Shown here in pieces: positions 5,678 through 9,681 of a stretch of DNA of 9,681 nucleotides (within the stretch, counting starts at the first letter, position 1; every line of letters begins with the position of its first letter). Both the position numbers and the translations under genes were made by a program. The notes beneath the pieces are model-generated. The model was not told where the DNA came from and ran no database searches. It saw nothing but the letters and a program-made list of their open reading frames with translations. The stretch comes from an uncultured Phascolarctobacterium sp. (lineage in GTDB: Bacteria; Bacillota; Negativicutes; Acidaminococcales; Acidaminococcaceae), in assembly GCA_937906915.1 (NCBI GenBank), contig CALCUU010000024.1:1-9681 (forward strand). The letters are read 5' to 3'.

Positions 5678-6298
5678 ATGAAAATGTTGAAAAAAATCTT
5701 TTTGTTGGCGTCCTGCAGTGCGTTGCTTATGGCAGGTAGCGCAGCTGCAAATGCCAATAGCTTTGAAAATAAAGTGGTGCCTGTAGTGAAGGCACATGCT
5801 CAGGCGGTGGAAGAAGTGCTTTTTACCTACGGTGAAATTGTAGAAGTAACTGAAAATAGCATCGTCGTAAAAGGCGAGAACGGTCTTGTCTCCGCAATGC
5901 TTACTGATAAAACTTACCTGCTCAACGGCAAAAACGGTAAGGCTAAAAAATTAAGCAGCTTTAAAGTTGGTAAAGAGGTTACCGTTTACCACTCTCCCAA
6001 GATGACTAGAAGCATTCCTGCGCAGACGGAAGCTTTTGCCATTATCTTAGGTGAAAATGACGAAAAGCAAGGCAAGTTCTTCGTAGTTGATGAGGTTACC
6101 TTGTCCGAAGACGGAACTTATGTAAGCGTTATTGATACTAACCACAATCTGATTGCCACCGTTGATAAAAAGGCTAATAAAAACTATGCTGAAATCAAAG
6201 CAGGGGACAATCTGGTAATTTGGTACAATATGATGACTATGAGTATTCCGGCGAAGACCAACGCTCAAAAGGTAGTAGTTTTGCCGGAGCAAGAATAA
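5678..6298 (+). CDS. Secreted protein with duplicated domain, function unknown
   Basis: A 206-residue protein with start ATG 5678, seven bases after GGAGGA; the in-frame ATG 5663 overlaps that site and is rejected. Residues 1-26 form a signal peptide: K2/K5/K6, a hydrophobic stretch 7-20, and AxA cleavage after A26. LASC (10-13) looks like a lipobox, but the hydrophobic part before it is only six residues, so signal peptidase I is more likely. The mature part contains two copies of one beta-rich domain, about 52-125 and 132-203. Each ends in the same signature: MTRSIPAQTEAFAIIL (109-124) and MTMSIPAKTNAQKVVVL (186-202), 77 residues apart. I do not recognise a named family. The gene lies 21 bases upstream of the transaldolase start. 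Confidence 0.82.
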   Translation: MKMLKKIFLLASCSALLMAGSAAANANSFENKVVPVVKAHAQAVEEVLFTYGEIVEVTENSIVVKGENGLVSAMLTDKTYLLNGKNGKAKKLSSFKVGKEVTVYHSPKMTRSIPAQTEAFAIILGENDEKQGKFFVVDEVTLSEDGTYVSVIDTNHNLIATVDKKANKNYAEIKAGDNLVIWYNMMTMSIPAKTNAQKVVVLPEQE

Positions 6299-6319
6299 AT
6301 GTGAAGGGGATTGTTTGTG

Positions 6320-6964
6320 ATGAAAATTTTTATGGATACCGCTAACGTGGAAGAAATTTCTAGATTTGTAGATTGGGGCGTTGTGTACGGCGTTACCACT
6401 AACCCCAGCTTAATTGCTAAAACCGGACGCACCCAAGCAGAGGTTATTCCTGAAATCGCTAAGCTGGTGGAAGGCCCCGTTAGCGCAGAAGTAATTAGCA
6501 CTGAATGTCAAGGTATGGTAGAAGAAGCTCGCAAGCTGGTACAAATTGCAGAGAACATTGTTATTAAAATTCCCTGCATTCCCGAAGGCTTGAAGGCAGT
6601 AAAAATTTTAAGTGCAGAAGGCATTAAGACCAATGTGACCTTGGTGTTCAGTATGTCCCAAGCACTTTTGGCTGCTCGTGCAGGTGCTACTTATGTTAGT
6701 CCCTTCATCGGACGCTTGGACGATATTGGCGAAGACGGTGTGCTGCTGGTAAAAAATATTGTGGAAGCTTTTAAGCTTTATGGTATTGAAACTGAAGTTA
6801 TTGCTGCAAGTATCCGTAATTTGGCACACGTTGACGCAGTAATGCTTACCGGTTGCCAAATCGCAACCATTCCTACTAAGGTTCTTGAGCAAATGATTAA
6901 GCATGACCTTACTGACAAGGGCTTGGCTACTTTCTTGGCAGATTATCAAAATAGCTTGAAGTAA
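6320..6964 (+). CDS. tal: Transaldolase (small TalC/FSA-type)
   Basis: A 214-residue class I aldolase of the non-oxidative pentose phosphate pathway that moves a dihydroxyacetone unit between sugar phosphates in the cytoplasm. ATG 6320 gives the family's usual start [13 protein letters not shown], behind GAAGGGGA (6303-6310); upstream TTG and GTG in the same frame are rejected. The Schiff-base lysine is K83 in NIVIKIP. Other family motifs are GVTTNPSL (24-31), TNVTLVFS (104-111) and [11 protein letters not shown] (125-135). E57 and F129 occupy the positions that are Gln59 and Tyr131 in fructose-6-phosphate aldolase, so transaldolase activity is favoured over FSA. It follows the secreted-protein gene by 21 bases without a terminator, and no terminator is visible after it. 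Confidence 0.95.
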   Translation: MKIFMDTANVEEISRFVDWGVVYGVTTNPSLIAKTGRTQAEVIPEIAKLVEGPVSAEVISTECQGMVEEARKLVQIAENIVIKIPCIPEGLKAVKILSAEGIKTNVTLVFSMSQALLAARAGATYVSPFIGRLDDIGEDGVLLVKNIVEAFKLYGIETEVIAASIRNLAHVDAVMLTGCQIATIPTKVLEQMIKHDLTDKGLATFLADYQNSLK

Positions 6965-7015
6965 AATTTTGCAAAACAGCCTTGCCAGCTGGGGTGTCTT
7001 TACATAGTATTTGGC

Positions 7016-7059
7016 TTGACTTTTAAATGATTGTCAGTATAATTCTAATTAGGAATTAT
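7016..7059 (+). promoter_or_regulatory. Promoter and palindromic operator of the PerR-like gene
   Basis: TTGACT (7016-7021), a 16-base spacer and TATAAT (7038-7043) form a strong promoter. A perfect inverted repeat with seven-base arms, ATAATTC (7039-7045) and GAATTAT (7053-7059), and a seven-base spacer covers the -10 box. An A/T-rich palindrome over the -10 of a Fur/PerR-family gene suggests autorepression; that is inferred from position and composition. The match to the Bacillus Per box is only partial. Confidence 0.8.
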
Positions 7060-7079
7060 TTTTATAAAGGATGATGCAA

Positions 7080-7484
7080 ATGGCAAAGAGGAATACTATC
7101 CAAAGACAGCTTGTTATTGCTGCTGTACGTTTTTTAGCAGACCATCCCACTGCCGAAGAAGTATATGACCGCATTACCATGGAATATCCTGATATCAGCA
7201 AGGGAACTGTTTATCGTAACTTAAACTCTTTAGTTGAAAGTGGTTTGCTTGGCAAGGTGTCTGTTCCCAGCGGTGCAGACCGTTTTGATCATATCTTGGC
7301 AAGACATTATCATATTAAATGTATCCATTGCGGTAAGTTCATGAACGTAGAGGACTTAGACTATTTCCAAGACCTTGACCAAAAGGTTGCCGCAGTAACC
7401 CATTATAAAATGGAACATCACGATATTGTATTTAGTGGTTTATGCCCTGAATGCCAAAAGCTGAAAGAGGCAGAAGCTAAATAA
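7080..7484 (+). CDS. perR: Fur-family transcriptional regulator, PerR-like
   Basis: A DNA-binding metal-dependent repressor of 134 residues. In-frame ATGs lie at 7071, 7074 and 7080; AAAGG (7066-7070) favours 7080. The winged helix spans about 5-65 ([21 protein letters not shown] recognition helix). The PerR sensing site is visible: H22 (HPTAEE), D70 (DRFDH), H76 and H78 (RHYH). The structural zinc site is C81-x2-C84 plus C122-x2-C125. N89 in CGKFMN stands where B. subtilis PerR has the iron/manganese ligand Asp104, with E91 and D92 just after. The rubrerythrin gene starts 58 bases downstream with no terminator between, the usual arrangement for a peroxide regulator and its target. Fur or Zur function is less likely given the context. 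Confidence 0.88.
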   Translation: MAKRNTIQRQLVIAAVRFLADHPTAEEVYDRITMEYPDISKGTVYRNLNSLVESGLLGKVSVPSGADRFDHILARHYHIKCIHCGKFMNVEDLDYFQDLDQKVAAVTHYKMEHHDIVFSGLCPECQKLKEAEAK

Positions 7485-7542
7485 TAAATTTGTTAAATTT
7501 GGCACCAAGCCACAAATAAATTTCCAAAGGTGGAATTTTAAA

Positions 7543-8082
7543 ATGGAATTGAAAGGCACTAAAACTGAGCAAAATCTGTGGACCGCTTTTGCAGGTGAAT
7601 CCCAAGCAAGAGTAAAATATGGCTACTATGCTAGTGCAGCTAAAAAAGAAGGCTACAACCAAATCGCTGCTTTCTTTGAAGAAACTTCCGGCAACGAAAA
7701 AGAACACGCCAAATTGTGGTTCAAAGCATTGCACGGTGGCAAAGTTCCCGGCACCATCGAAAACCTGAAAGATGCAGCTGCTGGTGAAAACTACGAATGG
7801 ACCGAAATGTACGCTGAATTTGCAAAAACTGCAAAAGAAGAAGGCTTCGACCATTTGGCAATGCTCTTTGAAGAAGTTGGCAAAATCGAAAAAGAACACG
7901 AAGAAAGATATCGCGCTCTGTTGGCTAACATCGAAAACGACCGCGTATTCAAACGTGAAGAAAAACAAGTTTGGATTTGCACCAACTGCGGTAAAATCGT
8001 TGTAAGCGAAAAAGCTCCGGAAAAATGCCCGGTTTGCGATCATCCGCAAGGTTACTTCCAAATTCGCGCAATTAACTACTAA
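7543..8082 (+). CDS. rbr: Rubrerythrin
   Basis: A cytoplasmic diiron peroxidase of 179 residues that reduces hydrogen peroxide with electrons from rubredoxin or NADH-linked donors in anaerobes. Start ATG 7543 lies eight bases after AAAGGTGGA. The four-helix domain (1-135) carries the iron ligands: E19 (GESQAR), E52 and H55 (NEKEH), E85 and E88 (YEWTEMY), E116 and H119 (IEKEH). The C-terminal rubredoxin-like domain has C146-x2-C149 (CTNCG) and C162-x2-C165 (CPVCD). Length and domain order are those of classical rubrerythrin. It lies 58 bases downstream of the PerR-like gene and ends in a strong terminator, so the two probably form one operon. Codons such as AAA, GAA and GGC are used very uniformly, as in highly expressed genes. 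Confidence 0.97.
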   Translation: MELKGTKTEQNLWTAFAGESQARVKYGYYASAAKKEGYNQIAAFFEETSGNEKEHAKLWFKALHGGKVPGTIENLKDAAAGENYEWTEMYAEFAKTAKEEGFDHLAMLFEEVGKIEKEHEERYRALLANIENDRVFKREEKQVWICTNCGKIVVSEKAPEKCPVCDHPQGYFQIRAINY

Positions 8083-8091
8083 GAATTTTCT

Positions 8092-8125
8092 AAGACACTC
8101 TGGTTTAGACCAGAGTGTCTTTTTA
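8092..8125 (+). terminator. Strong terminator after rubrerythrin
   Basis: A perfect 13-base stem (8092-8104 with 8109-8121; core AGACACTCTGG / CCAGAGTGTCT) has a TTAG tetraloop and is followed by further Ts to 8124. It begins ten bases after the rubrerythrin stop. Confidence 0.93.
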
Positions 8126-8161
8126 TGTTATAATTTAGATAACATTTATTCTGGAGAGGTG
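8124..8161 (+). promoter_or_regulatory. Extended -10 promoter, palindrome and ribosome binding site of rlmD
   Basis: TATGTTATAAT (8124-8134) is a perfect extended -10 that starts inside the U-tract of the preceding terminator, so any -35 would lie in the terminator stem. A perfect repeat with seven-base arms, ATGTTAT (8125-8131) and ATAACAT (8139-8145), and a seven-base spacer covers the -10. GGAGAGGTG (8153-8161) precedes ATG 8168 by six bases. Confidence 0.75.
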
Positions 8162-8167
8162 TGCCTT

Positions 8168-9538
8168 ATGAAAGCAAACATTCCCGTACAAAAGGGTGAA
8201 GTTATAGAGATAAATATTACCGGCTTGGGTAGCAGTGGCGAAGGTGTTGGCAAATACCAAGGCTTTACTGTGTTTGTGCCCGGTGCGTTGCCTACTGAAA
8301 CCGTTAAGGCGAAGGTTGGCTTGGTAAAGAAAAGTTATGCGACAGCGAAGATTGTAGAAATTTTGGAAGCTTCTGCGGAACGGGTAGAGCCTGCTTGCCC
8401 CGTGTATAAAGAGTGCGGAGGCTGTCAGCTGCAGCATTTGTCCTATGCTGGTCAATTACAAATGAAGGAGCAGCAAGTACGTGACGCTCTTACCCGTATT
8501 GGTCACCTTGATACGGAAGTTTTGCCTGTAATTGGTTGTGCTAACCCGTGGAACTATCGCAATAAAATGCAGTTCCCTGCGGCAATGGGAGCAGAAGGCA
8601 AGATTGAAATTGGTTGTTACGCAACTGCAACCCACAGCGTTGTAGATACAGAGGGCTGCTTAATTCAAAAAGAAGCTAATAATCAAGTGCTGGTTGCTGT
8701 GCGTAAGTGGATGGAAAAATTTAACGTATCTGCTTATGATGAAAAAACTGGCAAAGGTTTAGTGCGCCATGTGATGAGTCGTGTTGGTGTGCACAGCGGT
8801 GAAGTTATGGCGGTGCTGATTACCTCTGCCTATGATATTCCCAATAAAAAAGAGCTTATCGACATTTTGGTGAAGGAAGTTCCCGGTTTGGTAAGCGTTA
8901 TCCAAAATATAAACAAGAAGCCTACCAATATTATTATGGGCAACAAGACCCGTGTAATTTATGGCAAGCCCAATATTAAAGATAGCTTGGGTGCGTTAAG
9001 CTTTAACGTATCTGCTCAATCCTTCTTCCAAGTAAATAGCGAGCAAGCAGAAAAGCTGTACAACAAAGCGTTGGAATACGCTGCCCTTACCGGTAACGAA
9101 ACTGTTGTTGACGTTTACTGCGGAACGGGGACAATCTCCCTTTATATGGCGAAGCACGCTAAAAAAGTTTATGGTATCGAAATTGTTGCTCCTGCCATTG
9201 AAGACGCTAAGAAAAATGCTGTGGCTAACGGTTGCGCCAATGCAGAGTTCATCTTAGGCGATGCTGCGGTAGAACTGCCTGCACTTTTAGAGGGAGGCGT
9301 GAGTCCTGACGTTGTTCTCTTAGACCCGCCTCGTGCCGGTTGCGAAGAACGTGTACTTGAAGCAATCACTAAGGTTAAGCCGGAACGCATTGTTTATGTT
9401 TCTTGTAACCCTGCTTCTTTGGCACGAGACTTGGCGTATTTGGAAGAGCACGGTTATAAAGCGGCAATCGCTCAACCTGTGGACATGTTTGCGTTTACAA
9501 GCCACGTGGAAACGGTAGCACTTGTGGTGAAAGCATAA
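8168..9538 (+). CDS. rlmD: 23S rRNA (uracil-C5)-methyltransferase, RlmD/RumA type
   Basis: A SAM-dependent enzyme of 456 residues that makes 5-methyluridine in 23S rRNA (U1939 in E. coli; some Firmicute homologues also modify U747). ATG 8168 is chosen for its well-placed GGAGAGGTG; the GTG at 8159 overlaps that site. An N-terminal TRAM RNA-binding domain (about 8-65) is followed by the iron-sulfur cysteines C77, C83, C86 and C164, with spacing like E. coli RlmD. The Rossmann methyltransferase domain shows FFQVN (286-290), DVYCGTGT (315-322), GIEIV (336-340) and LLDPPRAG (384-391). The nucleophile is C413 in YVSCNP and the base is E448 in HVETV. All catalytic residues are intact. It is followed within 84 bases by a deformylase-like gene with no plain terminator between. 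Confidence 0.94.
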   Translation: MKANIPVQKGEVIEINITGLGSSGEGVGKYQGFTVFVPGALPTETVKAKVGLVKKSYATAKIVEILEASAERVEPACPVYKECGGCQLQHLSYAGQLQMKEQQVRDALTRIGHLDTEVLPVIGCANPWNYRNKMQFPAAMGAEGKIEIGCYATATHSVVDTEGCLIQKEANNQVLVAVRKWMEKFNVSAYDEKTGKGLVRHVMSRVGVHSGEVMAVLITSAYDIPNKKELIDILVKEVPGLVSVIQNINKKPTNIIMGNKTRVIYGKPNIKDSLGALSFNVSAQSFFQVNSEQAEKLYNKALEYAALTGNETVVDVYCGTGTISLYMAKHAKKVYGIEIVAPAIEDAKKNAVANGCANAEFILGDAAVELPALLEGGVSPDVVLLDPPRAGCEERVLEAITKVKPERIVYVSCNPASLARDLAYLEEHGYKAAIAQPVDMFAFTSHVETVALVVKA

Positions 9539-9601
9539 GAGTTGTTGCAAAAAGTGCAACAACTTATGACGTAAAGAACTGTTGTAATTTTTGCAACAGT
9601 T
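9534..9601 (+). promoter_or_regulatory. Tandem, mutually exclusive hairpins between rlmD and def
   Basis: Hairpin 1 pairs GTTGTTGCA (9541-9549) with TGCAACAAC (9555-9563). It extends through CATAA / TTATG past a two-base bulge, so it includes the rlmD stop codon. Hairpin 2 pairs AACTGTTG (9577-9584) with CAACAGTT (9594-9601). Alternatively TGTTGCAAAAA (9543-9553) pairs perfectly with TTTTTGCAACA (9588-9598), which excludes both. The segment 9555-9561 can also pair with 9580-9586 with one G-U. No U-tract follows hairpin 2; the ribosome binding site of the next gene starts seven bases later. The pairings are seen; control of def expression is inferred. Confidence 0.55.
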
Positions 9602-9621
9602 GGATATGAGGAAGTAATTTT

Positions 9622-9681
9622 ATGATTAAACCTATTATGAAAGACGTGCTGTTCTTGGCACAGAAGTCTGAACCTGCAACA
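9622..9681 (+). CDS. def: Probable peptide deformylase (first 20 codons only)
   Basis: ATG 9622 follows GAGGAAG (9608-9614) by seven bases and opens a frame to the right edge of the window. The 20 visible residues, beginning MIKPIMKDVLFL and continuing AQKSEPAT, resemble the N-terminus of clostridial-type peptide deformylases, which remove the formyl group from nascent proteins. The catalytic motifs (GxGLAA-like, EGCLS, HExxH) lie outside the window, so the call rests on a short N-terminal match from memory. Confidence 0.55.
   Translation, partial: MIKPIMKDVLFLAQKSEPAT

Noticed and set aside
5705..5716. LASC lipobox making the duplicated-domain protein a lipoprotein
   Set aside because: The hydrophobic segment before the Cys is only six residues; a longer hydrophobic core and an AxA site at 24-26 fit signal peptidase I better. 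It cannot be fully excluded.
6965..7015. Terminator after transaldolase
   Set aside because: Only an eight-base self-complementary CCAGCTGG (6985-6992) and no stable stem with a T-run; not enough to call.
1..9681. CRISPR array, tRNA, rRNA, insertion sequence or phage genes
   Set aside because: No regularly spaced repeats, cloverleaf or rRNA-like sequence, transposase or phage motifs were found on either strand.

Overview
The window looks like chromosomal DNA of an anaerobic Firmicute. The supporting signs are strong GGAGG-type ribosome binding sites, extended -10 promoters (TATGnTATAAT), GTG starts, and a rubredoxin / rubrerythrin / PerR-type peroxide set with no haem catalase. Codon use and gene content would fit a gut Negativicute such as the Acidaminococcaceae, but that placement is an impression, not something the sequence proves. 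Coding density is high and all genes but one lie on the + strand. I see no transposase, phage gene, CRISPR array, tRNA or rRNA.

Layout. The 3' part of uvrC (nucleotide excision repair) enters from the left edge. Next come a promoter and a monocistronic rubredoxin gene with its own terminator. A 431-base gene-poor stretch follows, holding several inverted repeats, including a 118-base imperfect palindrome. A CapA-family metallophosphatase-like gene then runs towards a small acidic gene on the - strand, and the two share a bidirectional terminator. From the divergent promoter region starts a short operon: a 66-residue zinc-ribbon protein and an AbgA-like M20 amidohydrolase. A secreted protein with two copies of one domain and a transaldolase form the next pair. 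Then come a PerR-like Fur-family regulator, with a palindrome over its own -10 box, and a rubrerythrin, closed by a strong terminator. The next promoter sits against that terminator and drives rlmD (23S rRNA m5U methyltransferase). After an unusual leader with mutually exclusive hairpins, the first 20 codons of a probable peptide deformylase run off the right edge.

How the genes work together. Rubredoxin, rubrerythrin and the PerR-like regulator are a coherent peroxide and oxygen defence set, although about 5 kb of other genes separates rubredoxin from the other two. The remaining genes are housekeeping (DNA repair, rRNA modification, deformylation, pentose phosphate metabolism) or poorly characterised (CapA-like, acidic protein, zinc ribbon, duplicated-domain secreted protein). 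I did not find a clearly new multi-gene system. The most unusual signals are non-coding: the four-segment leader before the deformylase gene, the long palindrome after rubredoxin, the leader palindrome before the secreted-protein gene, and the palindromes placed over promoters. Among proteins, the PerR-like regulator carries Asn at a position where PerR normally has an Asp metal ligand.
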